The notes: generated by a model not told the origin, from the letters alone. A stretch of 64,000 bases of DNA from Sphingobacterium sp. CZ-UAM (GCF_002000245.1 NZ_MTCM01000001.1:558001-622000), one strand, 5' to 3'; counted from the stretch's first letter, positions 1 through 9,447 are shown. Translations and numbers: made by a program.

Positions 1-881
1 TCAACCGTGATTTGTCACACTCTTTTCAAATTTACGTGTCCGATCGCACAGCGGGAATATCCATGACTTTTGAGCAGGTGGAGCATTACCTTGGCCGGAA
101 TGGTCAGCCATACGATTATTTTACCCTTGGTAAGACTGTGAAAGGCAATGCTTTTTTAGAAAAAATACGGACCGATTGTGATCCACGCCTATCCCAGACT
201 ATTTGGACACCAGGAGCTGTGATGTGGGATAATGGATTTGGTAAAGCCACCTTTAAAAAGCCATTTCTGGACAAATCCGGCGAAGCCTTGAATAATACCG
301 GTTTCCAGATCCGGAAGGGAAATGATCCAAAATCGGCTCTAGCAGGTGGTGGTGTTTCCTGGAGCTCAAGTGATGAAACCGGTGCAGTCATCTTTCGTTA
401 CGCCGAAGCCTTATTGAATTATGCCGAAGCGAAGGCTGAACTCGGAGAAACAGTCGATTATACCAAATCAATCAATCTGCTCCGCAAAAGATCAGGTATG
501 CCGGATTTTGCTATTCGCGACGATCAAAATAAGGACAAGTATGCTGACTATGGTTACAATATATCAGACCAGCTAAGAGAAATCCGACGCGAGCGCACCG
601 TAGAACTTGGAGCCGAAGGATTTCGCTATGACGATATTAGGCGATGGGCCGCCCATAAACTGCTGAAAGGCAAACGTCCCAAAGGTTATCCATTTTTGGC
701 CTCGGATTGGACGGGTACAAAAATCAACTATAAAGTTGATGCGGACGGTTTGCTGGATCCTTTTGCAACGCAGCTGCCGAATGGCTATGGATTTAAGGAA
801 AACCGCGATTATCTCGAATGTATACCGCTAAATGAAATCACATTGAATAATAACTTAAAACAAAATCCAGGATGGGAATAA
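1..881 (+). CDS. SusD/RagB-family outer-membrane lipoprotein, C-terminal part
   Basis: The reading frame is open to the left window edge, so the start, the lipoprotein signal and the N-terminal TPR-like helices are missing. What remains is the C-terminal part of a SusD-like protein: the stretch IFRYAEALLNYAEAKAEL near residue 130, the IRRERTVELGAEGFRYDDIRRW block near residue 190 (written here only to mark the family signature) and the closing NPGWE. Family knowledge: SusD proteins sit on the cell surface and form the lid of a SusC TonB-dependent channel, binding glycans or other oligomers. Its stop overlaps the next start by 10 bp, so it is cotranscribed with the phosphoesterase, phosphodiesterase-like and DUF3472 genes that follow. 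The partner susC should lie to the left of the window. Confidence 0.93.
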   Translation, partial: NRDLSHSFQIYVSDRTAGISMTFEQVEHYLGRNGQPYDYFTLGKTVKGNAFLEKIRTDCDPRLSQTIWTPGAVMWDNGFGKATFKKPFLDKSGEALNNTGFQIRKGNDPKSALAGGGVSWSSSDETGAVIFRYAEALLNYAEAKAELGETVDYTKSINLLRKRSGMPDFAIRDDQNKDKYADYGYNISDQLREIRRERTVELGAEGFRYDDIRRWAAHKLLKGKRPKGYPFLASDWTGTKINYKVDADGLLDPFATQLPNGYGFKENRDYLECIPLNEITLNNNLKQNPGWE

Positions 882-1753
882 AAGTATTTTTGCCATTGCT
901 GTTCATCCTATTTTACAGTATGATCCAGGCTCAATCTGTTGTTAGGATCGGTCTTATCGCCGATCCACAGTACGCAGATAAGGATACCCGTGGCAGCCGT
1001 TTCTACCGAAACTCACTTGACAAATTGGATTCGGCCATCACAGCGATCAACAGGGAGGAGGTGGATTTTACGGTCATGCTTGGCGATTTGGTCGATGTAG
1101 GACCCAAAGATCTGCAGCCGGCGCTTCAGCGACTCAACAAGCTCAAAAGACCGGTCTACAATATCTTGGGAAACCACGATTATGTGGATGTTGATGACGG
1201 GGCTCATTTATATGAGTTATATAACATGCCAAATCCTTACTATACTGTAGAAAAAGGTGAATGGCTGTTTATCATGCTCAATACCAATGAACTTGCCGAA
1301 TATGCCACTAAGGCGGGATCAGGCCAACGTGAGGCTTGGAAGAAACTCAATGATATACTGAAGACAGCAAAAAGAAACAATGATCAGCCCTGGAATGGAG
1401 GCATCAGCGAGAAACAGCTGAAATGGATGGAAAGACAACTTCACAAAGCCCAGTCAGCATCCAAAAAAGTGATTGTTTTCACACATCATCCCTTGTTCCC
1501 CGAGAATGGCCTTGAAGCACTGAATAACCGAGTGATATTGGCCCTTATCGAAAAATATCCGGTTGTAAAGGCGGTTATCTCAGGTCATCATCATCCCGGT
1601 AATTTTGCAAGCTATAAAGGTATTCCGATGATTACACTAGAAGGGATGATCGAAACCGCCGACCAAAATGCTTTTGGTGTTTTGGAGCTCAATGATCATC
1701 AGCTGAATATTCATGGAGCAGGGCGGATGACAGCCAGAAAAATTAACTTTTAA
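872..1753 (+). CDS. exported calcineurin-like metallophosphoesterase, ADPRibase-Mn-like
   Basis: 293 residues with an N-terminal signal peptide (hydrophobic residues 5-19, ending near AQS), so probably periplasmic. All blocks of a two-metal calcineurin-like phosphoesterase are visible: IADPQYAD near residue 29, GDLVD near 72, GNHD near 100, HHPL near 206 and GHHH near 238. The early DPQYAD followed by RFYRNSLDKL resembles the Mn-dependent ADP-ribose/CDP-alcohol diphosphatase subgroup more than generic phosphatases; that subgroup call is inference. The start overlaps the end of the susD gene by 10 bp, indicating translational coupling. With the phosphodiesterase-like lipoprotein downstream it could clip phosphate from a phosphodiester-linked ligand taken up by the SusCD pair. 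Confidence 0.85.
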   Translation: MGIKVFLPLLFILFYSMIQAQSVVRIGLIADPQYADKDTRGSRFYRNSLDKLDSAITAINREEVDFTVMLGDLVDVGPKDLQPALQRLNKLKRPVYNILGNHDYVDVDDGAHLYELYNMPNPYYTVEKGEWLFIMLNTNELAEYATKAGSGQREAWKKLNDILKTAKRNNDQPWNGGISEKQLKWMERQLHKAQSASKKVIVFTHHPLFPENGLEALNNRVILALIEKYPVVKAVISGHHHPGNFASYKGIPMITLEGMIETADQNAFGVLELNDHQLNIHGAGRMTARKINF

Positions 1754-1784
1754 CGATATACTTACTATTTAAACAATAAAAATT

Positions 1785-3056
1785 ATGAGAAAAACAACAT
1801 TAATGTTTGGCAAAGCAGTCTGTATGTTTGCCTGTATGACTTATCTATTTGCGGGCTGTCAGAAAGATATTACCCAAATTCAGGAAAACGCGCCCAAAAA
1901 AACAAGCAAAGTCAATACGACATTGGCTGGTCCGACCTTTGTAAGTGCACATCGGGCCAATGATCTGATTAAGGTTGATGAGATTATCAACGAAGGGATT
2001 AATAGCCTGGAGGTGGATATCTATGTTGCCAATAAAAACGGCCAGCCAACCTGCCTAATCGGACATGAAGCCGGAACAGCAACAGGACAGACATTGGAAG
2101 AGTATTTTGCCAACCTAAATCAGAAGCTTCCGGGCTATACTTCCCTTTGGTTGGATTGTAAAGATTTGAACAGCGCCACAAATGAACAATTATTTTTAAA
2201 GACTTTGAAGAAAATGGATAGCCTGTATTCCATTAAAAACAGAGTATTGATAGAAAGTATGTATCCGCAGCATTTGACAGGCTTTAAGCAGCTTGGTTGG
2301 AAGGTAAGTTACTATTGCAACTGGTCAGATTTGAGCGGCAAGACAGCTGCGCAGCAACAGGTTGTCATGGATTCTATGTACAGCAAGTTGACTACCTATG
2401 GTGTGGATGGAATTAGTTACGATGCATCTGTCGATAATGCGATGAAATCTTACTTCCCGACCAAAACCGTTGGCACAGAACGTGTGAAGATGTATGCATG
2501 GGCACTATCACGTTATTACGGAGAAGCAGACCTCGCAAGCAAACTGTCAGGATATTCACATCTCGATATATTATTGATTACATTTTACTCGCCACAAGGT
2601 ATTTTGACAGATGGAGCCAATTACAAAATCGTATCTGCATTAACCAAAGAGCCGAGCAAGCTGGTTGATGCCAACGGTAACCCTCCAGTTAATGGTGAGG
2701 ATGTCACCTTATGGACTTATAATTATCCGACAACGCCCAATCAGGTCTGGAAATTGAGAAGTGTTGGAAGTGGATATTATGCCTTGAAGAATGTGGCTGA
2801 TACGACTAAAGTATTGGAAGTACGGGGCGGTGGATCTGCAAACAGCACGCCTGTTCAGGTGGCCACATTTGCAAATACTTCTGCACAACGGTGGAAGATT
2901 ACTTATGTGGGAAGCGGCAATTATAACCTTGAGCCAGCATCTGCCATAGGTAAAAACCTTGATGTAAATGGATCAAGTACCGCCAACGATACGCAGATAC
3001 AAATCTATTCAGCGCATACAGGCAATGCACAGAAATTCAGGCTGGTTAAACAATAA
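1785..3056 (+). CDS. lipoprotein with GDPD/sphingomyelinase-D-like domain and C-terminal ricin-type lectin domain
   Basis: 423 residues. The signal peptide ends in a lipobox (LFAGC, Cys25), so it is a lipoprotein. Residues 50-290 fit the glycerophosphodiesterase/PLC-like TIM barrel: AHR (His56), LEVD (Glu76, Asp78) and GHE (His94) sit where the two histidines and the metal-binding acids lie in that superfamily. The spacing and the wording VDEIINEGINSLEVDI resemble sphingomyelinase D/phospholipase D enzymes more than standard GDPDs (inference). Residues 310-423 form a ricin-type beta-trefoil part with repeated VWKL and QRWKI-like QxW motifs, expected to bind sugar. It is 31 bp after the phosphoesterase gene and 12 bp before the DUF3472 gene, so one operon. 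The substrate is unknown; a phosphodiester glycan or phospholipid head group would fit. Confidence 0.8.
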   Translation: MRKTTLMFGKAVCMFACMTYLFAGCQKDITQIQENAPKKTSKVNTTLAGPTFVSAHRANDLIKVDEIINEGINSLEVDIYVANKNGQPTCLIGHEAGTATGQTLEEYFANLNQKLPGYTSLWLDCKDLNSATNEQLFLKTLKKMDSLYSIKNRVLIESMYPQHLTGFKQLGWKVSYYCNWSDLSGKTAAQQQVVMDSMYSKLTTYGVDGISYDASVDNAMKSYFPTKTVGTERVKMYAWALSRYYGEADLASKLSGYSHLDILLITFYSPQGILTDGANYKIVSALTKEPSKLVDANGNPPVNGEDVTLWTYNYPTTPNQVWKLRSVGSGYYALKNVADTTKVLEVRGGGSANSTPVQVATFANTSAQRWKITYVGSGNYNLEPASAIGKNLDVNGSSTANDTQIQIYSAHTGNAQKFRLVKQ

Positions 3057-3068
3057 GAAATTGCGATC

Positions 3069-4445
3069 ATGACAACAACTGAAATGGTAAAGATCAAATA
3101 TTTATATCTATTTTTCGCGGTTTTGAGTTTTGCAGGCTTTTTGCTTCTCTCATGTGAAAGAGATCATGCCGTAGAGCATAATCCGTCCGAAACAGTTAGC
3201 AAAAAGGGTTCGAGTCTGATCCAGGGAGATATCAATGATCTGACGCTTGCGATTCCTATGGGTGGGAATGCGTTTGTGACCAATGGATCCGGTGGGGCAG
3301 AGATTTTTGATAATTCAAATTATGGGCTGCGTAACTGGACCAGCCTTTCGGCTGTGGTAAGTACCTATTTCAAGGTAACACAATCAGGTACTTTACATTT
3401 GGGAATACGAGGCTACGTCACCACAGGCACGAGTGTGGTCCGTTTGACTGTCAATGGACAGAGTTTCGATGTAACCTTGACAGGTGGAGCACCTGCAAAA
3501 GACTATTATGCAGGTGCAGTGCAGATTGCTGCACCTGGTTATGTAAAAGTAGATCTACAGGGAATAAGCAAAACTTCGACTTACATCGGTAATATGACCG
3601 ATATTCTTATCGGTGGTGCGGTAGCTTCCTCCGGTCTTACCTATGCGAACATACCTGCAAGCTATTATTTTTCACGTCGTGGCCCTTCGGTACATTTAAC
3701 GCCAAGTCTTCCTACTGGAAATTCCTATGAATGGATGTATAATGAAGTGACTGTTCCCGCAGGACAGGATCCTGTAGGTAGTTATTACATGGCAAATGGA
3801 TTTGGACAAGGATATTTTGGCTTTCAGGTCAATTCAGCTACACAACGAAAAATTATATTTTCCGTATGGGATCCAAGCAATGAGGCTGACGGTAAAACCA
3901 CTGCAGTGAGTAGCGGTACAGATGTGGTCGTCAGTGGTTTCGGTGGCGAGGGAACAGGCGGAAAAAGTAATTGGACATACGACTGGTCAACCGGGACGAC
4001 GTATAAGTTCCTGACAAGAATAAGACCGGACGGGTTAGGAAGTACACTTTATTCATCTTGGTTTTATGTTCCAGAGTTAGGAACATGGAAATATATTGCG
4101 ACCTTTAAAAGACCGGCTATTTCAACCTACATAAAAGGTGCTTACTCTTTTCTTGAAAATTTCAATAATACGATGGGCTACTTGGGCCGAAAGGCATATT
4201 ATTCAAATTTTTGGGTTAGGACAACAACGGGTACATGGATCGAATCAACTTCTTGTAAATTTAGTGTGGACGGCGCAGGTGATAATAATCAACGCGGCGA
4301 TTATAGAGGTGGAGTTGAGAACGGTAAGTTCTTTTTGCAAAACGGTGGATTTTTTAATGATTTCGTGGCAGAAAATACTGTTTTTACAAGACCTGCTACT
4401 GGTACTGCTCCCAATATAGATCTTATTAATTTGCCCATGAATTAA
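3069..4445 (+). CDS. DUF5077/DUF3472-type lipoprotein
   Basis: 458 residues, lipoprotein signal with LLLSC (Cys29). Two regions are seen. Residues 55-175 form a beta-rich domain opening with LTLAIPMGGNAFV and matching the DUF5077 type that precedes DUF3472. Residues 195-440 match DUF3472: ASYYFSRRGPSVHL, WMYNEVTVP, GSYYMANGFGQGYFG and IFSVWDPS are typical. The biochemical function of DUF3472 is not established; these proteins are commonly encoded in Bacteroidota carbohydrate-use loci. The start at 3069 has an alternative at 3084 (Met6) that keeps the same signal peptide. It is the last gene of its operon and is followed 30 bp later by a strong terminator. Confidence 0.8.
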   Translation: MTTTEMVKIKYLYLFFAVLSFAGFLLLSCERDHAVEHNPSETVSKKGSSLIQGDINDLTLAIPMGGNAFVTNGSGGAEIFDNSNYGLRNWTSLSAVVSTYFKVTQSGTLHLGIRGYVTTGTSVVRLTVNGQSFDVTLTGGAPAKDYYAGAVQIAAPGYVKVDLQGISKTSTYIGNMTDILIGGAVASSGLTYANIPASYYFSRRGPSVHLTPSLPTGNSYEWMYNEVTVPAGQDPVGSYYMANGFGQGYFGFQVNSATQRKIIFSVWDPSNEADGKTTAVSSGTDVVVSGFGGEGTGGKSNWTYDWSTGTTYKFLTRIRPDGLGSTLYSSWFYVPELGTWKYIATFKRPAISTYIKGAYSFLENFNNTMGYLGRKAYYSNFWVRTTTGTWIESTSCKFSVDGAGDNNQRGDYRGGVENGKFFLQNGGFFNDFVAENTVFTRPATGTAPNIDLINLPMN

Positions 4446-4474
4446 AAATTTTGTAGGTAGTGGTGTTCAATTTG

Positions 4475-4514
4475 GCGCAACGCATGGATTATTTCATGAC
4501 GTTGCGCTTTTTTA
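4475..4514 (+). terminator. rho-independent terminator after the SusD/phosphodiesterase operon
   Basis: An 8-bp perfect stem (GCGCAACG at 4475-4482 with CGTTGCGC at 4500-4507), extended inward by CATG/CATG after a one-base bulge, is followed by a run of seven T from 4508. It ends the operon that finishes at 4445. Confidence 0.9.
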
Positions 4515-4711
4515 TTCCACACTTTTTACTAAAGATAGAATGTATTTTCAGTAGAGGTCATTCTTGTTGAATTTGTGATTGTTTTTGAAAGAAAGCCTAT
4601 TTTACAATACAGAAAAAATAACTTAATAATTTAAGGGACAACTAACGCGATGCCCACCATAAATTATATCGCTGACTGTGAATGTGATAAAAACTAAACC
4701 AAAACATTCTC

Positions 4712-4743
4712 TTGTTTGTTTGCTAATAATATTAGTATTTTTG
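4712..4743 (+). promoter_or_regulatory. promoter with overlapping palindrome upstream of dinB
   Basis: TATTTTTG at 4736-4743 matches the Bacteroidetes -7 consensus TANNTTTG, with TTG at 4712-4714 as the -33 element (21-bp spacer). The spacer carries the inverted repeat CTAAT-AAT-ATTAG (4723-4735), which ends one base before the -7 box. A repressor there would block the promoter. Because the operon encodes translesion polymerases, an SOS-type repressor such as LexA is a reasonable guess, but the sequence does not identify the protein. Apart from this and the preceding terminator, the 4446-4795 interval shows nothing else I recognise. Confidence 0.5.
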
Positions 4744-4804
4744 ATCAGAGCAACTACCAAAAATCAAAAGCCACAATACAGGGCTTTTTAGGCAATTGAA
4801 AGAC

Positions 4805-5986
4805 ATGGAAAGGAGTATAGTACATTGTGATCTCGATACCTTTTTTGTATCGGTGGAGCGCTTGCAGAACAGCAAGCTCCAGGGCGTACCTGTGCTCATC
4901 GGCGGCAACAGCGACCGTGGGGTAGTGGCGTCCTGTTCGTATGAAGCGCGTAAGTTTGGCGTGCATTCCGCTATGCCGATGCGGCTGGCGCTGCGTATGT
5001 GTCCTGAGGCCGTTGTGGTGCGGGGCGATCACGATCGCTATAGTCAGTATTCCAGTATCGTCACCCAGATCATCGAAGAGGAAACCCCCATTGTCGAAAA
5101 AGCCAGTATAGACGAACACTATCTCGATGTATCAGGCATGGACCGCTTCTTTGGTTGTTGGAAGTGGACGCAGGAACTCCGCCAGCGCATTATCAAAGAG
5201 ACGGGCCTTCCGATTAGTTTTGGCCTATCAGTCAACAAGACCGTGTCCAAGATTGCCACCGGTACAGCCAAACCCTGTGGCGAGAAGCAGGTGCAAAATG
5301 GTACTGAGAAGGGCTTCCTGGCGCCGCTATCTATCCGCAAGATTCCCATGGTCGGCGAGAAGTCCTTTACCCTGCTCCGCAATATGGGGATCTCCAAGAT
5401 CGGTACCTTACAGCAGATGGAGGTGTTCACGATGCAGAAGGTCCTCGGGGAGAACGGGATCAATATCTGGCGCAAAGCCAATGGGCTGGATGATTCGCTG
5501 GTCGTACCTTTTCGTGAACAGAAATCCATGTCCAAGGAAAACACCTTCCAGCAGGATACCATTGATATGGATGTGCTCCGCCGTACCCTCATCGGCATGG
5601 TCGACACGCTGGCCTTTGACCTGCGCAAAGATCAGAAGCTGACTAGCTGCGTTACCCTCAAGATTCGGTACAGCAATTTCGATACCCATACCCAACAGCT
5701 GCAGATTCCTTATACCAATTCGGACAGAAAACTCACGGATGTGGTGCTTTCCCTGTTCAAAAAACTCTATAGCCGCAGGATGCTGATCCGCCTTATCGGG
5801 ATCAAGTTCTCGGGGCTGATCTACGGTTCCTATCAGACCGACCTCTTTGACGATAGCGCCGAGGAGGTCAACCTGATGCAGGCCATGGACAAGATCCGGA
5901 AACGCTATGGCGCCGAATTTCTGATGAAAGCCATCTGTGCACCGCCGCCAGAGAAAGGAGGGGAGCATGCTCTTAAATCTACATAG
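4805..5986 (+). CDS. dinB: DNA polymerase IV (Y-family translesion polymerase)
   Basis: 393 residues from the ATG at 4805; an in-frame TTG at 4796 would add three residues, but the ATG gives the standard start MERSIVHCDLD. Y-family landmarks: HCDLDTFFVSVE with metal ligand Asp9, SYEARKFGV, and ASIDEHYLD with Asp103/Glu104, followed by the thumb/HhH part (IPMVGEKSFTLL) and a C-terminal little-finger domain. It extends mismatched or lesion-blocked primers with low fidelity. The length is slightly above E. coli DinB. The stop overlaps the dnaE start by 20 bp, so both polymerases are made from one message. The C-terminal end contains no obvious beta-clamp peptide that I can assign with certainty. 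Confidence 0.93.
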   Translation: MERSIVHCDLDTFFVSVERLQNSKLQGVPVLIGGNSDRGVVASCSYEARKFGVHSAMPMRLALRMCPEAVVVRGDHDRYSQYSSIVTQIIEEETPIVEKASIDEHYLDVSGMDRFFGCWKWTQELRQRIIKETGLPISFGLSVNKTVSKIATGTAKPCGEKQVQNGTEKGFLAPLSIRKIPMVGEKSFTLLRNMGISKIGTLQQMEVFTMQKVLGENGINIWRKANGLDDSLVVPFREQKSMSKENTFQQDTIDMDVLRRTLIGMVDTLAFDLRKDQKLTSCVTLKIRYSNFDTHTQQLQIPYTNSDRKLTDVVLSLFKKLYSRRMLIRLIGIKFSGLIYGSYQTDLFDDSAEEVNLMQAMDKIRKRYGAEFLMKAICAPPPEKGGEHALKST

Positions 5987-8903
5987 CTATTATAGCCTGC
6001 GCTTTGGTACCCTCAGCCTGCAGGATCTTATTTCGGGCATGCTCGCTGGGGGCTATGATACCGCTGTGCTCACCGATATCAATAACAGTTCCGGATCGCT
6101 GGACTTTATCAAAATGGGCCGCGCAGCCGGACTCAACCTGCTTGCAGGCATGGAATTTCGCAGCGGCGATCAGCTCTGTTTCGTGGCCATTGCCAAGAAC
6201 GAACAGGGCTTCCGTGAGATCAACGAATTCCGCACCAAGCTCAATATGGAAAACCGCCCTACACCGGAGCGATCGCCAGACTTTGAGCAGGTGTTTGTGA
6301 TCTATCCCTTTCACAAGCTCAATGGCTTTCCACTGCGTGATTTCGAGTACATCGGCATCCGGCCCAGCGAACGTACGCGCGCCCAGCTCATGGATCGAAA
6401 ACTGCTCGATCGCTGTGTGATCCTGGCTACGGTGAGTTTCCGCAGGACCGACTATACCTTACATCGGCAGCTCCGGGCGATTGACAACAACCTGCTGATC
6501 TCGCAGCTCGGTCCGGAGCAGGTCGCCCCCGAGGATGAGGTATTTATCCCCCGGGTCAAACTGATGCGCCTGTTTTCCGAACTGCCGCAGCTGCTCGCCA
6601 ACACCAACCGTATCCTGGGGCAATGTTCCTTTGGTTTTGATTTTACCAGCGTCAAAAACAAGGCAACCTTTACCGGCAATCGCTACAATGATAAGCAGCT
6701 GCTGCATAAGTACTGTATGGACGGTTTTTCCAGGCGCTATGGCCGCAATGACCGGATCGCGACCGAACGCATCCAGAGTGAGCTCGAGATTATCGAAAAC
6801 CTGCGTTTCTCGAGTTATTTCCTGATTACGGACGAGATCTGCCGTTATGCTCGGGGACGCAATTTTCACTATGTAGGCCGCGGATCTGGAGCCAATTCCG
6901 CCGTTGCTTATTGCTTGGGTATCACCGATGTTGACCCCATAGCCCTCAACCTGCCCTTTGAGCGTTTCCTCAACCCCAAGCGCAAGAGTCCACCCGACTT
7001 TGATATTGATTTTAGCTGGAACGAGCGAGACGAGATCTATGATTTTATCTTCAACCGCTATCAGACCGGGCATACCGCTTTGATGGGCGCCATGAGCACC
7101 TTTCGCTCCAGGAGTATCCTACGTGAACTGGGCAAAGTATACGGCTTGCCCAAGGCCGAGATCGACCGCCTGGTGCATGAGCCCGAGCATATGCTCAACA
7201 AGAATGAGGTGACCAACACCATTTTAAGCGTGTACAACCGCATGGCTGATTTTCCCAATCAGCGCACCATACACGCCAGTGGCGTATTGATTTCCGAGGA
7301 ACCGCTGACCTGTTATTCCGCCATGGACAATCCACCAAAGGGATTGCCCACCATGCAATTTGATATGTATGTGGCCGAAGATATCGGTTTTGAAAAATTT
7401 GATATACTTTCGCAGCGCGGGATCGGCCATATCAAAGATTGCCGTACCATTGTGCGGGAAAATCTCGGTGTAGTCATTGATACCGACAATCCGAAGCGAT
7501 TTTTTGAGGATCCCCAGATTGCTGCACAGCTCAAATCGGCCAATACCATCGGCTGTTTCTATATCGAGAGCCCGGCGATGCGGCAGCTGCTGACCAAGCT
7601 GCGCTGTGATGACTACCTGACCTTGGTGGCAGCCTCCTCCATTATCCGTCCGGGCGTAGCCAGTTCGGGTATGATGGGCGAATACATCCGCCGGCATCAT
7701 GATCCCACAACGGTCATCTATCCCCACCCGGTGTTTAAGGAACAGCTCGAAGAGACCTACGGCGTGATGGTCTATCAGGAAGATGTGATGAAGATAGCCA
7801 ACGCCTATGGTGGACTCGATATGGCCGATGCCGATGTGCTCAGGCGCATGATGTCGGGCAAATATCGCAGCAAAGACCATCTGATCGAGATTGAAGATAA
7901 GTTTTTCTCCAACTGCAAGGCCAAGGGCTATGACGAGCAAGTCAGCCGCGAGATCTGGCGGCAGATGGAAAGCTTTGCCGGCTATTCCTTTAACAAGGCG
8001 CACTCCGCTTCCTTTGCTGTAGAGAGTTACCAGAGCCTTTTTCTCAAGACCTATTATCCCTTGGAGTTTATGGTTGCGGTGCTCAACAATTATGGTGGGT
8101 TTTACAACCGCAAGGTCTATGTCAATGAAGCGCGGATTTCGGGAGGCAATATCTGCTTGCCCTGTGTGAATCAGTCGGTCTTTAATACCTCCATCCGCGG
8201 AAAGGATATTTATCTGGGTTTTGACTGTCTGCTCAATTTTGAAGGCAAGCTGGCCCATCGCATCATCGCAGAACGGGAAGCAAATGGTCATTATCAAAGT
8301 TTGCAGGACTTTGTCAAGCGGACGCAGGCAGGGCTCGAGCAGGTCATTATCCTGATCCGTGTCGGTGCCCTGCGGTTTACGGGGATAGGGAAGAAGGCCT
8401 TGCTCTGGGAGGCCCATCTGCTGATGAGCAGGCATAAGCCAGCGACTGTCGGCATGGCCCTCTTTGAGACCGAGAGCCGCAAACCCATTCTTCCACCTTT
8501 GGAGGAGGATATCCTGGAAGACTACTACGATGAGATCGAGTTGATCGGCTTTTGCGTGACCGGTACGTTGTTTGACCTGGCCAAAAGCGATTACCAGGGT
8601 GATATGCCAGCTCGCGAGCTCCATTTGCATGAAGGGAAAATAGTACGTCTGGTAGGGGATTTTGTCTGCGAGAAATTTGTCAAGACCAGGCGTGGCGACC
8701 TGATGAAATTCGGTACTTTCCTCGATGCCGAGGGGCGCTTTTTTGATACCGTACACTTTCCACAGACACTGGTGAAATATCCGCTAAGAGGAGCTGGTAT
8801 CTATCTGATCGAGGGTAAAGTTGTTGTCGAATATGGGTGTCCATCGATCGAGGTGATCCGCTGTGCCAAGATGCCGCTAAAGCCCGATCCCAGGAGTGAA
8901 TAA
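5967..8903 (+). CDS. DNA polymerase III alpha subunit, short (DnaE2-like) form
   Basis: 978 residues from ATG 5967, which has a strong purine-rich site (AAAGGAGGGGAGC) just upstream; the open frame reaches back to 5937 but lacks such a site there. Domains: PHP-like N-terminus (LHSYYS with His6; the usual TDHG is TDIN, so the PHP metal site looks degraded), then palm with GRGSGANSA near residue 305 and PPDFDIDF with Asp344/346/348 near 343, fingers, helix-hairpin and a C-terminal OB-like part. It is clearly shorter than the roughly 1160-residue replicative DnaE, and lies between dinB and an SRAP gene, so it is probably the error-prone alpha subunit of a mutasome rather than the replicase. The base composition is GC-richer than the surrounding genes. 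Confidence 0.9.
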   Translation: MLLNLHSYYSLRFGTLSLQDLISGMLAGGYDTAVLTDINNSSGSLDFIKMGRAAGLNLLAGMEFRSGDQLCFVAIAKNEQGFREINEFRTKLNMENRPTPERSPDFEQVFVIYPFHKLNGFPLRDFEYIGIRPSERTRAQLMDRKLLDRCVILATVSFRRTDYTLHRQLRAIDNNLLISQLGPEQVAPEDEVFIPRVKLMRLFSELPQLLANTNRILGQCSFGFDFTSVKNKATFTGNRYNDKQLLHKYCMDGFSRRYGRNDRIATERIQSELEIIENLRFSSYFLITDEICRYARGRNFHYVGRGSGANSAVAYCLGITDVDPIALNLPFERFLNPKRKSPPDFDIDFSWNERDEIYDFIFNRYQTGHTALMGAMSTFRSRSILRELGKVYGLPKAEIDRLVHEPEHMLNKNEVTNTILSVYNRMADFPNQRTIHASGVLISEEPLTCYSAMDNPPKGLPTMQFDMYVAEDIGFEKFDILSQRGIGHIKDCRTIVRENLGVVIDTDNPKRFFEDPQIAAQLKSANTIGCFYIESPAMRQLLTKLRCDDYLTLVAASSIIRPGVASSGMMGEYIRRHHDPTTVIYPHPVFKEQLEETYGVMVYQEDVMKIANAYGGLDMADADVLRRMMSGKYRSKDHLIEIEDKFFSNCKAKGYDEQVSREIWRQMESFAGYSFNKAHSASFAVESYQSLFLKTYYPLEFMVAVLNNYGGFYNRKVYVNEARISGGNICLPCVNQSVFNTSIRGKDIYLGFDCLLNFEGKLAHRIIAEREANGHYQSLQDFVKRTQAGLEQVIILIRVGALRFTGIGKKALLWEAHLLMSRHKPATVGMALFETESRKPILPPLEEDILEDYYDEIELIGFCVTGTLFDLAKSDYQGDMPARELHLHEGKIVRLVGDFVCEKFVKTRRGDLMKFGTFLDAEGRFFDTVHFPQTLVKYPLRGAGIYLIEGKVVVEYGCPSIEVIRCAKMPLKPDPRSE

Positions 8904-8922
8904 TTAATCCTATCTTAGTCCT

Positions 8923-9396
8923 ATGTTGTACAATCCCTTTGAACAAGTCACCAAAAGCTCCTTTCGCGAGCTCGTCGAGTCCGGTTATACCGACTTTGTG
9001 CTGCAGCGCTTTGAGTGGCCTGATGTCAAAGACAAGACAGGGTTTCTACTTACCCCTTACGATGATAAGGAAAGCGCCGATCAGCATGCCCATCAACTTG
9101 GGGCGAAGGAGGGAAGAGCCATGCAGCTGCCACAGGATGCCGATAAGATTGAGAGCATGCTGGCGACCGGATCAGGCTACCGTATCTTTCTCAACCGTAT
9201 CAAGGAGGAGAACTGGGACAAGCGCATGCTCAAGCTCTACGAAAAAAACATCGTCAACTACCTGCGTACCAAGACCAGGTTCCAGCGCAAGAATCCCATC
9301 GACATCCTGTTTTCACTAGAGTATGGCCGAGTGGTGGCTACCATTACCGACGGGCAGACCCAAAAGAAAGTATTTGCTATAGACATCCTTCGTTAG
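8923..9396 (+). CDS. uncharacterised protein of the dinB-dnaE cassette
   Basis: 157 residues, no signal peptide or membrane segment, predicted mixed alpha/beta with a charged middle (YRIFLNRIKEENWDKRMLKLYEKN) and a beta-rich end (VVATITDGQTQKKVFAIDI). It begins 19 bp after the dnaE stop and belongs to the same operon. I do not recognise a family. Known error-prone cassettes use a small RecA-like ImuA together with ImuB and DnaE2; this protein has no Walker A motif, so it is not ImuA, but its place would suit an accessory factor of the same machine. Confidence 0.75.
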   Translation: MLYNPFEQVTKSSFRELVESGYTDFVLQRFEWPDVKDKTGFLLTPYDDKESADQHAHQLGAKEGRAMQLPQDADKIESMLATGSGYRIFLNRIKEENWDKRMLKLYEKNIVNYLRTKTRFQRKNPIDILFSLEYGRVVATITDGQTQKKVFAIDILR

Positions 9397-9447
9397 CCCG
9401 ATCCAGTACGAACCGAAAAGCCCTATTTTCTTGCTTTAGATCGATCA

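Noticed and set aside
7224..8756. 510-codon open frame on the minus strand
   Set aside because: It is the antisense shadow of the clearly coding dnaE gene; GC-rich codon bias leaves the opposite strand open. No domain is recognisable.
8923..9396. Identification of the 157-residue protein as ImuA
   Set aside because: No Walker A or RecA-like motif is present.
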